Shown: positions 1 through 8,728 of the stretch, in pieces | How positions within the stretch are numbered: the stretch's first letter is position 1 | Layout: each line of letters starts with the position of its first letter | Notes under the pieces: model-generated | The model's database searches: none | What the model was told of the DNA's origin: nothing | Seen by the model: only the letters and a program-made list of their open reading frames with translations | Assembly: GCA_002898015.1 (NCBI GenBank) | Contig: BDTM01000021.1 | Coordinates: 1-64,000, forward strand | Origin: a bacterium BMS3Bbin03 | GTDB lineage: Bacteria; Zhuqueibacterota; JdFR-76; BMS3Abin05 | Reading direction: 5' to 3' | DNA length: 64,000 nucleotides | Position numbers and translations under genes: made by a program

Positions 1-293
1 AGCCCAAAATTGAGGGATTAAAAATGCCATTATTGGGCTAAAGCCCGGGATTTTTGTGTGAAATCTAAACCCCCGATTTAAAAATCGGGGCAAGTCAAAT
101 CGGTCATTCGAATTTGTTTCGGATTTCCTATTTCGGGCTTCGGATTTTAACAGCCGGTATTTTTGGATTTTGAATTTTGATTTTTGATTTTTTCAATTTG
201 ATTTTATTTGTCACCACCCGTAAATGAGGTTTTGAGATGGGTCATGAACAAGGCATAAAATCCAAAAGGATTAATTGAAGCAAAACCGTTTCT
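1..293. other. Intergenic region with short palindromes
   Basis: No coding region is supported here. The stretch holds an inverted repeat AGCCCAA at 1-7 with TTGGGCT at 33-39, followed by a GGGCTAAAGCCC palindrome, and a 9-bp hairpin CCCCGATTT/AAATCGGGG at 71-90 with a two-base loop. It lies downstream of the minus-strand peptidase gene, so the hairpins could end transcription, but no clear U-tract follows on that strand. Dispersed intergenic palindromes are the more likely reading. Confidence 0.5.
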
Positions 294-2546
294 TCACCTT
301 ACGAGGACCATCTTCTTCGCCCGATGAAATCGACCCGCCTTAATTTCATAAAAATAAATGCCGGAGGGAAGCAGACTCCCTTCCCGGTTTCGGCCGTTCC
401 AATAGAATTGGTGTGTGCCGGCCGTTTGCCGGATCGAAACGTCCTTCACAACCTGTCCAAGCAGATTCACAATTTTAAAATGAACCTCTTCGGCAGACGG
501 CAGCCGGTAGCGAATTCGTGCCTGACGTGAAACCCCCGACATCAGATTAAGCGGGTTCGGATAACTCTCGAATAAACGAAACGACTCGGCAACAGGGGCG
601 CTTTTTTCCTCCGAAACAGATGTCACAAGACGCGACATCGCTTGAAACGCATTCACTTTTCCATAGCCCCAGTGGTTATTGGGAACGCTCCCTGTGAAGC
701 TGTCGGACAGGGCTGTCTGCGTTAAATATTGTTTAACCAGCTCCGGCGTAAGCCCGGAATCTTTTTCGAGCATCAGAGCCGCAACACCCGCCACATGCGG
801 AGAAGCCATGCTGGTTCCCTGTAAAATAAAATGTTTTTCGCCGGGCAAAACACGAGACGGGTACTTTGCCGGAATGCCGGCATCGGCGGACATTGCAGAA
901 GCAATCACTTCGCCGGGAGCCGCGATGTCCGGTTTGATCCGTCCATCCCGGGTGGGACCGATGCTTGAAAAACCTGAAATGTGACCGATTCCGTTTGAAT
1001 GGCTTAATTGATAGACCTGGCCGTCTTTATTCTTCCACTGGGTTTTTGTCACGAAGGAGCCGACGGTAATCAGCGATGAGGATGTCGCCGGCATGCCGAT
1101 GCTGTATTGGCTGTTCCCGCCCACAAAATTGAGACCGGCCAGAGAACCCGAAAATGAATCAAACGCACCGTTGCCGCCGTAAACCCAGGCGTGAAGATTC
1201 CCGGTGCCGCGCACTTTCATCACCCATGTCAGCGCGTCTGAAGTAAAATCATAAGCCCCGCTGTTATTGTTAATTTCAATAACGACATGATGAAGCCCAT
1301 TGAAAGGATTGTTTGTTTCGGTGGCATCGATCGTGTAAATGCCGTAGGTTTTTCCGTTGACAGAAAACGCCTGGCCTGCCAACCGGTTTCCGGGAGACAC
1401 CCAGGCACTCGAGGTTAAAAGATTTAAATTCGTATCCAGTCCGGCAAGCGCCACATCCAGATTGCCCCCGGAATACCAGATATCCACATCCACTTTAGAG
1501 TTCGTGTTGGAATAGGCCGCAAATCCCGTGGCTTGCTCTTCATTCGACAATGAAAGCTGAGTGTGGACATTAACGCCGCCCTCATTAGACGCGGCAACGA
1601 CCACAATTTTTCCTTTTCCCACTTTACCGGCGAGCAATTGTTCCGGAGAAGTGGTGCCGTCGTGCGGGCCCTGCTGCGTGGCCAGACTCAGGTTGACCAC
1701 AGCCGGTTCCCCCAATGCGCCGGCATGGCGGAACACATACTCTACGGCGTCGATGATGTGATTAAAATTAAAATCCGTTTTAACCACAATAATATTGGCT
1801 TCGGGCGCAACTCCGGCGTATTTTCCGATTGCCAGACCGTTACCGGCGGCAATTCCGGTCACGTGGGTGCCGTGTCCGATGTTCGCCGGGCCGTCCACTT
1901 CCGTGCAGCTCCCAGAATTGATTTCACTCGAATTCCATTCTGTGCCGTAATTAAAATAAGCCGGCTGCTTTCCGGAAGTGGTTTGATCCCAGATGTACAG
2001 AATCCGGGTTGTGCCGTCGGAATTTTTAAAATCGCCGTGCGACCAATCAATTCCGGAATCCACAATTCCAACAATGACGTTTTTGCCTTTAAACGCGCGC
2101 GGCAAGGGCGATTCTCCGTTGTGCACACGATCGGCCTGAATAACCGGAACACTCACATCCAGCGTTGGATGAGCCGGTAAAAAGTGGGACACGTAGGTGA
2201 TCCCAGGCATCCGAATAACCTGTTTCAAGGCATTTTCCGGAATATAAACCGTCATGAATCGATCGCTCTCCGTGCCCACATCTCCTCCCAGAGCCTGAAT
2301 TTCACTCCGTAAGGATGCGTGCGTCTTTTTCGTGAGAATGAGCGAAATCTTTAAGCCTGCAGCAGTTTTTTCCAATCCCAGTGCTTCGGCATCGACAGCG
2401 GTCAAATTCTTTTGTTCCAGCCGATCGATTAACACTTTTACGTAAGGCGACACTTTGGGGTTTTTGGAAAGGGTTCCCGCAAACGCGGCGGAAATCCCGA
2501 AGCTCAAAATCAGAAATACAGAAAAAATCTTTTTAAAGTTCAGCAT
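294..2546 (-). CDS. Secreted S8 family serine peptidase with C-terminal sorting domain
   Basis: Subtilisin-type endopeptidase of 750 residues, predicted to be exported. A signal peptide (about 1-23) is followed by a propeptide-like region (about 30-125) and the S8 domain. The catalytic triad is visible as Asp163 (IVDSGID), His225 (GHGTHVTG) and Ser579 (QGTSMASPHVAG), with the oxyanion Asn321 in AASNEGG. An insert of roughly 200 residues lies between Asn321 and the Ser block. The last 90 residues (from SYPNPLN to the LPSGIYFYE motif) match type IX-like sorting domains of FCB bacteria, so outer-surface delivery is likely. I chose the ATG at 2546 because GAGGATG lies in front of it and the signal peptide begins there; a longer reading frame would overlap the upstream lipoprotein gene. 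That gene ends 13 bp before, so the two are probably co-transcribed. A closely similar paralogue lies upstream at 3251-5494. Confidence 0.93.
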   Translation of the reverse strand: MLNFKKIFSVFLILSFGISAAFAGTLSKNPKVSPYVKVLIDRLEQKNLTAVDAEALGLEKTAAGLKISLILTKKTHASLRSEIQALGGDVGTESDRFMTVYIPENALKQVIRMPGITYVSHFLPAHPTLDVSVPVIQADRVHNGESPLPRAFKGKNVIVGIVDSGIDWSHGDFKNSDGTTRILYIWDQTTSGKQPAYFNYGTEWNSSEINSGSCTEVDGPANIGHGTHVTGIAAGNGLAIGKYAGVAPEANIIVVKTDFNFNHIIDAVEYVFRHAGALGEPAVVNLSLATQQGPHDGTTSPEQLLAGKVGKGKIVVVAASNEGGVNVHTQLSLSNEEQATGFAAYSNTNSKVDVDIWYSGGNLDVALAGLDTNLNLLTSSAWVSPGNRLAGQAFSVNGKTYGIYTIDATETNNPFNGLHHVVIEINNNSGAYDFTSDALTWVMKVRGTGNLHAWVYGGNGAFDSFSGSLAGLNFVGGNSQYSIGMPATSSSLITVGSFVTKTQWKNKDGQVYQLSHSNGIGHISGFSSIGPTRDGRIKPDIAAPGEVIASAMSADAGIPAKYPSRVLPGEKHFILQGTSMASPHVAGVAALMLEKDSGLTPELVKQYLTQTALSDSFTGSVPNNHWGYGKVNAFQAMSRLVTSVSEEKSAPVAESFRLFESYPNPLNLMSGVSRQARIRYRLPSAEEVHFKIVNLLGQVVKDVSIRQTAGTHQFYWNGRNREGSLLPSGIYFYEIKAGRFHRAKKMVLVR

Positions 2547-2559
2547 ATTGACATCCTCA

Positions 2560-2907
2560 TTATCTAACGGGTTTTGCTTTTGGCGATAATTGGAGATATT
2601 CCACTTCCCGAAGCGAAGCGACCTGCTTAAGCCGGATTTTCGGAATATCCGCCGTAAATAGTTTTCCACTGACCGTTCCGATGCGTGCCCCGGCATTTTC
2701 CAAAACATTTTTCAGGGAATCCGTGATTTCTTTTGAACATTTCCCCAATACCGGAATCCATTCTGTCGAAGCCGGTTTTAACCGGCTCGATTCCAAGTAA
2801 TTTCGTAACGCAGGATCGTATTTTTTTTCCACAGCCTGATCCTTTCTGCAGGCAAACACAAACAGGCCGAAAATAAGTCCGATTAAAAGAATTACTTTTG
2901 CTGTCAT
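2560..2907 (-). CDS. Small lipoprotein resembling the S8 peptidase propeptide
   Basis: A 115-residue protein with a lipoprotein signal: hydrophobic stretch then VFAC, putting the lipidated Cys near residue 20. Its C-terminal half aligns by eye with the propeptide region of both neighbouring peptidases: GTVSGKLFTADIP here against GTESDRFMTVYIP in the peptidase at 294-2546, each followed three residues later by LKQV (LNEL in the second peptidase). It has no catalytic domain. Inhibitor I9-type propeptides act as folding chaperones and inhibitors of subtilisins, so a lipid-anchored stand-alone copy could restrain or fold the peptidases inside the cell; this role is inferred. The ATG at 2907 has GAGG about 8 bp in front; an ATG at 2922 with AAGG is also possible. 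The final codons (PVR, stop) coincide with a TATCTAACGGG sequence (2561-2571) also seen at 35.2 kb. Confidence 0.75.
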   Translation of the reverse strand: MTAKVILLIGLIFGLFVFACRKDQAVEKKYDPALRNYLESSRLKPASTEWIPVLGKCSKEITDSLKNVLENAGARIGTVSGKLFTADIPKIRLKQVASLREVEYLQLSPKAKPVR

Positions 2908-3250
2908 AAACCTCGTGCCCATTTTTTGCCTTCGTCATTTTTTAAAAAAAACTTTAATTTCATTCTTAACAGCCGGTAAACTCTAATTTCTGTGAACCAA
3001 ATTTCAGTCCGGCTCATCGATCCCGGCAGCCCCAATTGGCGTCAACCTAAGCTGAAGCTCTCCGCCGAAGGAGGAGCTCTCCGCCGAAGGAGGATTGCCA
3101 CGCGCTTCAGCTCGTAGGTAACCATTTAATTTTATATCTTCGGGGCCTTAATCTTTCTAATCAAATTATAATTCGTGAATTCGTGGCTAATATAATTTCA
3201 TATTTCCGGGTTTTAATCCTGAGTCAACGGAAAAGCGCCGGGGTTCACGG
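2908..3250. other. Intergenic region with tandem and inverted repeats
   Basis: No gene is supported. A 19-bp unit, AGCTCTCCGCCGAAGGAGG, is repeated in direct tandem at 3056-3074 and 3075-3093. The pair sits inside an imperfect inverted repeat whose arms are 3041-3058 and 3104-3122 (core GCTGAAGC/GCTTCAGC). The 16 bases ATTGGCGTCAACCTAA at 3035-3050 are identical to the end of the inserted element at 63.25-63.61 kb, so an element remnant may lie here. AATTCGTGAATTCGTGGC near 3170-3190 resembles part of the repeats at 17.9 and 45.3 kb. The promoter of the lipoprotein-peptidase pair should also be here, but I see no convincing match. Confidence 0.6.
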
Positions 3251-5494
3251 CTATCGAATCAGCAGCATTTTTTTCACCTGGTGCGCGCCGCCTGCCGTCA
3301 GCTCGTAAAAATAGATTCCGGAAGGCAGAAAATCTCCCTGTTGATTTCGTCCGTACCAGTAAACCTCATGAAGACCGGCCGGCTGTGATTTCAATGAAAT
3401 CCGTCTGACCACCTGACCCAGCAGATTCAGGATTTTAACCTCAACCGCTTCGATGGACGGCAATTGGAAACGAATAATGGTTCTTTCGTTCAGATTTGAA
3501 CGGATCATGAGCGGATTAGGGAAATTATCAAACAAAAGAAACGTTTTGATCTTAGGGTTCAATTTATTTTTGGCAAGGAATACCATGACATTAAAGGCAT
3601 TCAGTTTGCCGTAACCCCACCGGTTGTTTGGAACGCTCCCCGTGTAGTGATCAAATGTGGCCGTCTGTTTGAGATATTGCATGGCCAAATCCGGGGTGAG
3701 ATCCGAATCTTCCTCAAACATCAGGGCTACAGTCCCGGCCACATGGGGAGAAGCCATACTGGTTCCCTGCATAATGATGTAATTTTCTCCCGGAAGCACC
3801 CACTCCGGACGTTTTTGAAGGTCATCTGCATTGGCGGACATGGCGGAAGCAATCACCTGGCCCGGCGCCGTAATGTCGGGTTTTATGCGGCCATCCCGGG
3901 TGGGGCCGATGCTCGAAAATTTTGACAAATCCCCGACTGCATTTGAAGTGCTCAATCGATAAGTCTGTTCTTTGTAATTTATCCATTCCGTTTTGGTTAC
4001 GAAAGCGCCGACCGCAATGATGGCAGGGGAGGTGGCAGGCATCCCGATGCTGTACCGGTTATTCCCGCCCACAAAATTTAATCCGTCACGCGTTCCTGTA
4101 AAATCGCCAAATTCACCGTTCTCGCCGTAAACCCACGCATGAAGCGTTCCTGTTCCTCGGGCTTTCAAGACCCAGGTAATAGCCGCTGAGGTGAAATCAT
4201 AAGCCCCTTTATTATTTGTAATTTCAATGACCGCATGATGAAGTCCGTTATAAGGATTTTTGGTTTCTGTGGCGTCAATGGCGTAAATCCCGTAGCTTTT
4301 GCCATTTGCAGAAAACGTTTTATCCGATATCCGGTTTCCCGGACGCACCCAGGCGCTAGACCCTAACAGATTTAAACCGGTATCCAGACCTGCAAGCGCG
4401 ATATCAATCGCGCCGCCGGAGTACCAGACGTCCACATTGACCGCGTGTTTATCATTAGAATCGGCCACAAATCCGGTCGCTTTCGTTTCATTGGATAACG
4501 CAAGCCTGGTATGAACGTTGACGTTCCCCTCATTCGAGGCCGCTGCGACAATAATTTTGCCTCTGTTGACTTCGGCGGCGAGTAATTGTGCCGCCGGACT
4601 GGTGCCGTCGTGAGGGCCCTGCTGAGTGCCGAGGCTTAAATTAACGACCGACGGTTTTTTCAAATCTTCTGCATGGCGGAACACATACGCCGCGCCGTCG
4701 ATAATGTGGTTGAAATCAAAATCCGTCTTCACAAAAATAATATCGGCTTCCGGCGCCACACCGATATATTTCCCCTCCGGCGCCCCGTTCCCTGCGGCAA
4801 TACCGGTTACGTGTGTCCCATGACCTGAATTTTTCGGCCCGTCGATCTCCGTACAGCGTCCCGAGTTGATGTCGCTCGAAGTCCATTCCGTCCCGTAATT
4901 AAAATGTGCCGGTGTTTTGACGGAGGTGGTTTGATCCCAGATATACAATATGCGCGTGGAACCATCCGGATTTCTAAAATCCGAGCTTGAATAGTCCACG
5001 CCCGAATCGATGATTCCGATCACGATATTTTTTCCTTTGAAGGGCCGGGACAGAGGTGTTCGTCCTTCGTGAACCCGATTGGCCTGGATGACCGGAACAC
5101 TCACATTCAGCGCCGGGTGCGCCGGCAAAAAATAGGAGACATATTTTACTTCATCCAATCGGACCAGTTCGTTCAGGCGATCTTCGGGCACATAAACCGT
5201 CATAAAACGACCGCTCTCCGTGCCCACATCTCCTCCCAGCATTTGAATTTTACGCCGCAAAGATTCGGACGTATTTTTGCCGAGAATAAGCGGGATTTCC
5301 AGTCCGGCCGCCGATTTTTTTAATCCCATTTCCTTATAATCGGTTGATGTTAAGTTCTTTTGTTCCAACCGATTCAGTAATATTTTGACATAAGGCGACA
5401 CCTTTTGCGTATCAAAGAGAGTGGCGGCAAAGAGCATTTTAGAGCAAAGGAGGAAAACGATAAAAAGAAAAAACATCATTCGGTATTTAGACAT
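3251..5494 (-). CDS. Secreted S8 family serine peptidase with C-terminal sorting domain (paralogue)
   Basis: A 747-residue subtilisin-like peptidase, co-linear almost residue for residue with the gene at 294-2546. Signal peptide about 1-24; propeptide-like region about 30-125; catalytic Asp163 (IIDSGVD), His225 (GHGTHVTG) and Ser579 (QGTSMASPHVAG) occupy the same positions as in the paralogue, with Asn321 as oxyanion residue. The C-terminal sorting domain runs from NFPNPLM to the LPSGIYFYE motif and a basic tail. The pair is therefore a tandem duplication in which both copies keep their active sites. It begins 33 bp after the stop of the nucleotidyltransferase fusion. The ribosome-binding site is weak, but the ATG directly precedes the signal peptide. 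Confidence 0.93.
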   Translation of the reverse strand: MSKYRMMFFLFIVFLLCSKMLFAATLFDTQKVSPYVKILLNRLEQKNLTSTDYKEMGLKKSAAGLEIPLILGKNTSESLRRKIQMLGGDVGTESGRFMTVYVPEDRLNELVRLDEVKYVSYFLPAHPALNVSVPVIQANRVHEGRTPLSRPFKGKNIVIGIIDSGVDYSSSDFRNPDGSTRILYIWDQTTSVKTPAHFNYGTEWTSSDINSGRCTEIDGPKNSGHGTHVTGIAAGNGAPEGKYIGVAPEADIIFVKTDFDFNHIIDGAAYVFRHAEDLKKPSVVNLSLGTQQGPHDGTSPAAQLLAAEVNRGKIIVAAASNEGNVNVHTRLALSNETKATGFVADSNDKHAVNVDVWYSGGAIDIALAGLDTGLNLLGSSAWVRPGNRISDKTFSANGKSYGIYAIDATETKNPYNGLHHAVIEITNNKGAYDFTSAAITWVLKARGTGTLHAWVYGENGEFGDFTGTRDGLNFVGGNNRYSIGMPATSPAIIAVGAFVTKTEWINYKEQTYRLSTSNAVGDLSKFSSIGPTRDGRIKPDITAPGQVIASAMSANADDLQKRPEWVLPGENYIIMQGTSMASPHVAGTVALMFEEDSDLTPDLAMQYLKQTATFDHYTGSVPNNRWGYGKLNAFNVMVFLAKNKLNPKIKTFLLFDNFPNPLMIRSNLNERTIIRFQLPSIEAVEVKILNLLGQVVRRISLKSQPAGLHEVYWYGRNQQGDFLPSGIYFYELTAGGAHQVKKMLLIR

Positions 5495-5527
5495 TTTAAA
5501 AGAAGCTTCTTTAGTGGGTTATATTAT

Positions 5528-8014
5528 TCAGTTCTGCCATTGTAAAATTTTTGCTTCAAATTCAGACAGAAGTTTGTCCACTCTGCCCCTGGATTTTGCT
5601 TCTGCCGTAATGTGAAATTGCGGTGTCTCCTGATCGGGAATCACGAGTACCCAGGCATCATTGTAAAAGATTTTCACACCGTCGATCAGCTCCCGGGGCT
5701 GATTCTTTGAATATTCAATCAGTTCGCGCATCACCCCTCCTTTGCGTTCCCAGGGACAGGGCACATCTTTTCGCCCCATGATGGGCACAGGAATTGTCTT
5801 GGCCAATTTCCCCAGACGAATTTTATTCAGCGCCATCAATTCCATAATTTTTGCCATGGCAAACATGCCGTCCGAGGCAAAATGAAAATCGGAAAAGATA
5901 AATCCGCCTCTTGTGCCTCCGACAAATTCAGCCTTCTCATTTAAACTGGCCTCGATCATCGAGCGGTGATCCGCCCGAATTTTAAGTAATTCGGTCCCGT
6001 ATGCCTTTGCCATCTGGTCGATTCTGGCCGGAGCATTCACCGGCACGGCTATTTTTTTGGGATGATAGATCTGGAGATAAAGTTGCGTCACCAAAAGCAG
6101 CAAATACTCATTGCTGAAATACTTGCCGTTTTCATCCACAACGGTTAGGCTTTCGGCATCGGCGTTGATTAAAAAACCGATGTCCCCTTTGAGAGAATTT
6201 ACAATATTCGAGAGCTGAAGCATGCCGTAGCGAAAATCTTCCCACCGGCGATAGACCCGGTGGGCATCCAGATAGGCGTTTACCGAAATCACCTCGCAAT
6301 CCATTGAACCCAAAATGGAGGGAAGCACCAGTCCGGAAGCGCCGTAAGAATAATCGATCACAATTTTGAAACGGGTCTGTTCAATCGCTTTTGTATTAAT
6401 ATGTTTAAGAAAGTCCTCCGTGTACGACTCCATTATCCTGACAGGAAAGTCCAATTTGCCTATTTCACGGAAAGAAGCCCGGGGAAAGTCTTCCTGCATG
6501 AACAGACGCTCGATAGACTTGGTTTTGTTCACCGGTAAATCCTTCCCGTCAAAATCGAAAAAAATGATGTCCACTTTGCGTTCATCCTGCGGCGACTGCC
6601 GGACGTGCACACCGCCCTGTTCCTTGCCCAGATGTAACTGATACCGTACGATGGGAATCGGTGCAATTCGAAGGTCATCCACATGCACGCCGGACGACAT
6701 AAATCCGCAGATCAGCGAACGATTGATCATTCGCGCCGCGTTCGATGTGTCCCGGCTGGATAACACATGTTTTCCTTTTCCGAGATAGGCACTGTAAACG
6801 GCGCCTAACTTTGCCCCAAATTCAGGAGACACCTCCAGATTAATAATTCCGGTCACCCTGGAGTTTGTAAAAAGCTCCCGAAGCCACCGGTCACCCCAGA
6901 TGAAACTCGACGTCAGAACCGCGCCGTCTTCAATTTCCTTCCGCGGCCAGATTTTTATATTTGATTTTAAAAGCGCCCTTTTTCCAATCTTCGTGTGGTC
7001 ACTAATAAACACATTCTCTTCCAAAATGGCCTCATTTCCGACCACAGAATGATCGGCAATCACATCCGCCAGAAGTGACGCGTGGGGGCCGATTATGACA
7101 TGATTCCACACCACCGAGTCCCGCACCTGAGCCCCGCCCCCGACTATACAATTGTCGCCGATAATCGACCGGGAGATAAGCGCACCGCTCTGAATGTCGC
7201 AATTGTTTCCGATAATGACGCCTTTTTCTATCACGGCCTTCTTGCCGACTTTGCTGTTTTTGCCAATCCAATAATTCCCTTTTTCCGTCCCCGGAATATC
7301 AACGTTTACCTTTCCTTCAAGGACATCTAATTGAGTCGTCTGGTACTGCCTGAGGTCGCCCACATCCTGCCAGTACCCTTCTGCAATGTATCCGTAAACA
7401 GGTTTTCCTTCAGAGAGCAGAAGCGGAAACAGATTCTTGCTAAAGTCGAACTCTGTTTTTTCCGGTATGTAATTCAGAACCTCATGTTCCAGAATGTAAA
7501 TTCCCGTATTGACGGTGTCGCTGAACACCTGGCCCCAGGTGGGTTTCTCCAAAAAACGGACCACTTTTCCGCTATCGTCGGTGATGACCACGCCGAAGGG
7601 GAGGGGATTGGTGACACGCGTGAGAATTAAAGTGGCAAAGCTTCCTTTTGCTTCATGAAACCGGATGGCCTTGGTCAGGTCGAAATCCGTTAATACATCA
7701 CCGGAAATGACAAGGAACCGTTCGTCCAAAAACCGTTCCGCATTTTTGACACTCCCGGCTGTACCAAAATCATCCTCCGAGAGGTTGTATTCGATGCGGA
7801 CATTTTGAGAAGACCCGTCCTTAAAATAACCGCGGATCTTTTCGGATTGGTAAAATAGAAGCGAGATAATTTTGCTGATATTGTGTTTTTTTAATAGTTC
7901 GATGATATGCTGCATCATGGGTTTGTTGGCAACAGGAACCATCGGTTTGGGGAGGTTATTCGTGAGAGGTTTAAGCCGCGTCCCAAATCCACCCGCCATT
8001 ATAACCGCTTTCAT
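5528..8014 (-). CDS. NDP-sugar nucleotidyltransferase / phosphomannomutase-like fusion protein
   Basis: An 828-residue three-part protein. Residues 1-235 form a nucleotidyltransferase domain (MAGGFGTRLKPLT; sugar-binding FLEKPT at about 155-160). Residues 245-370 are left-handed beta-helix hexapeptide repeats. From about 385 there is a phosphohexomutase-like domain. The same architecture is known from actinobacterial and cyanobacterial mannose-1-phosphate guanylyltransferases, so GDP-mannose supply for glycans is the likely role. In the mutase part the usual TASHNP phosphoserine loop reads VRQSPQD (Ser474 possibly equivalent) and the metal loop DxDxDR reads NADAES, so mutase activity is doubtful. 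The start ATG has CCGGGAGG directly upstream. Substrate is inferred from the family; other NDP-hexoses are possible. Confidence 0.85.
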   Translation of the reverse strand: MKAVIMAGGFGTRLKPLTNNLPKPMVPVANKPMMQHIIELLKKHNISKIISLLFYQSEKIRGYFKDGSSQNVRIEYNLSEDDFGTAGSVKNAERFLDERFLVISGDVLTDFDLTKAIRFHEAKGSFATLILTRVTNPLPFGVVITDDSGKVVRFLEKPTWGQVFSDTVNTGIYILEHEVLNYIPEKTEFDFSKNLFPLLLSEGKPVYGYIAEGYWQDVGDLRQYQTTQLDVLEGKVNVDIPGTEKGNYWIGKNSKVGKKAVIEKGVIIGNNCDIQSGALISRSIIGDNCIVGGGAQVRDSVVWNHVIIGPHASLLADVIADHSVVGNEAILEENVFISDHTKIGKRALLKSNIKIWPRKEIEDGAVLTSSFIWGDRWLRELFTNSRVTGIINLEVSPEFGAKLGAVYSAYLGKGKHVLSSRDTSNAARMINRSLICGFMSSGVHVDDLRIAPIPIVRYQLHLGKEQGGVHVRQSPQDERKVDIIFFDFDGKDLPVNKTKSIERLFMQEDFPRASFREIGKLDFPVRIMESYTEDFLKHINTKAIEQTRFKIVIDYSYGASGLVLPSILGSMDCEVISVNAYLDAHRVYRRWEDFRYGMLQLSNIVNSLKGDIGFLINADAESLTVVDENGKYFSNEYLLLLVTQLYLQIYHPKKIAVPVNAPARIDQMAKAYGTELLKIRADHRSMIEASLNEKAEFVGGTRGGFIFSDFHFASDGMFAMAKIMELMALNKIRLGKLAKTIPVPIMGRKDVPCPWERKGGVMRELIEYSKNQPRELIDGVKIFYNDAWVLVIPDQETPQFHITAEAKSRGRVDKLLSEFEAKILQWQN

Positions 8015-8098
8015 CGTGCCTCCCGGACATTGGGGTTATCTGCTCTCACAAAGAAATCTCCTTCTTCGGGTGATGGTAAACTAATTTAATCGCATTTT

Positions 8099-8563
8099 TT
8101 ACGTGCGCAATGTGGCGGTAATCCGCCTGGGATGCAGCAGTAAATCCAGACCGTCCTCTATTTTGGATACGACAATATCGGCATTTAAAATGGTCAGCAG
8201 ATGGGTGCCTTCCAGCCCCAGAACCGCTATTCCCAGAGCCGCTTCTTTGATCATTAAATGATCATTAAACCCATTCCCAATCGCCGCTGTGTGTTTCCGG
8301 CCCAATTTGCGCAGAAATTCCAATTTATCAAGATAGCCTGATTCACCCACGCTTACAAATTCAAGCGGAAGGGCGGCCGTCTCTGTTTGAGCGGTTCCGA
8401 ATGTGTCGGCGGTCAAAAGGTAAATCTTAAGCGTCGAACTGATTTCCTGAAGTCTTTTACGAACGGAAACAGGGATTCTCCCATCCAATGCAAGCGTGCC
8501 GTTCATATCCAAAAGCAGGTTTTGTAATTCTAAAGGGGGTTTCCCCGGAATTTCAATGTGCAT
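8099..8563 (-). CDS. Small HAD-superfamily phosphatase-like protein
   Basis: A 154-residue HAD-fold protein of the soluble P-type-ATPase-like group. Motif I is LLLDMNGTLALDG: the nucleophilic Asp is present, but the second Asp of phosphatase-type DxD is Asn, as is usual in that group. Motif II is the Thr of LLTAD, and motif IV is the GNGFND block. No membrane segment is present and the substrate is unknown. I chose the ATG at 8563 because the family begins with a short IPG segment before motif I; a GTG at 8596 in the same frame would add 11 residues but has no ribosome-binding site. It lies 84 bp upstream of the nucleotidyltransferase fusion and could share its transcript. Confidence 0.78.
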   Translation of the reverse strand: MHIEIPGKPPLELQNLLLDMNGTLALDGRIPVSVRKRLQEISSTLKIYLLTADTFGTAQTETAALPLEFVSVGESGYLDKLEFLRKLGRKHTAAIGNGFNDHLMIKEAALGIAVLGLEGTHLLTILNADIVVSKIEDGLDLLLHPRRITATLRT

Positions 8564-8670
8564 GATCGGGTCATTTCCGGATTCGTTAAACTGCACAAAT
8601 GAGTCTGTTTTACTCTATAAATTAATAATTTCACAGCAAAATGCAAGCATATTTTTGGGGGATGTGCCAC

Positions 8671-8701
8671 AAAAAAAGGAGCCCGGTTCATGAGCTCCTT
8701 T
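8671..8701 (-). terminator. Rho-independent terminator of the radical SAM operon
   Basis: On the minus strand AAAGGAGC and GCTCCTTT pair over 8 bp around an 11-base loop and are followed by seven T. It lies just after the stop of the radical SAM gene at 8729, so it marks the end of the operon that begins with the SPW-repeat gene. Confidence 0.85.
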
Positions 8702-8728
8702 CCATTTCTTTGAAACTGTCCGGATACT

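Noticed and set aside
1563..2180. Long plus-strand frame inside the first peptidase gene
   Set aside because: It is the complement of a protein with an intact catalytic triad and has no motif or start signal.
8664..8669. TGGCAC on the minus strand before the HAD gene as a second sigma-54 promoter
   Set aside because: No TTGC or GC follows at the -12 position; only half of the promoter is present.
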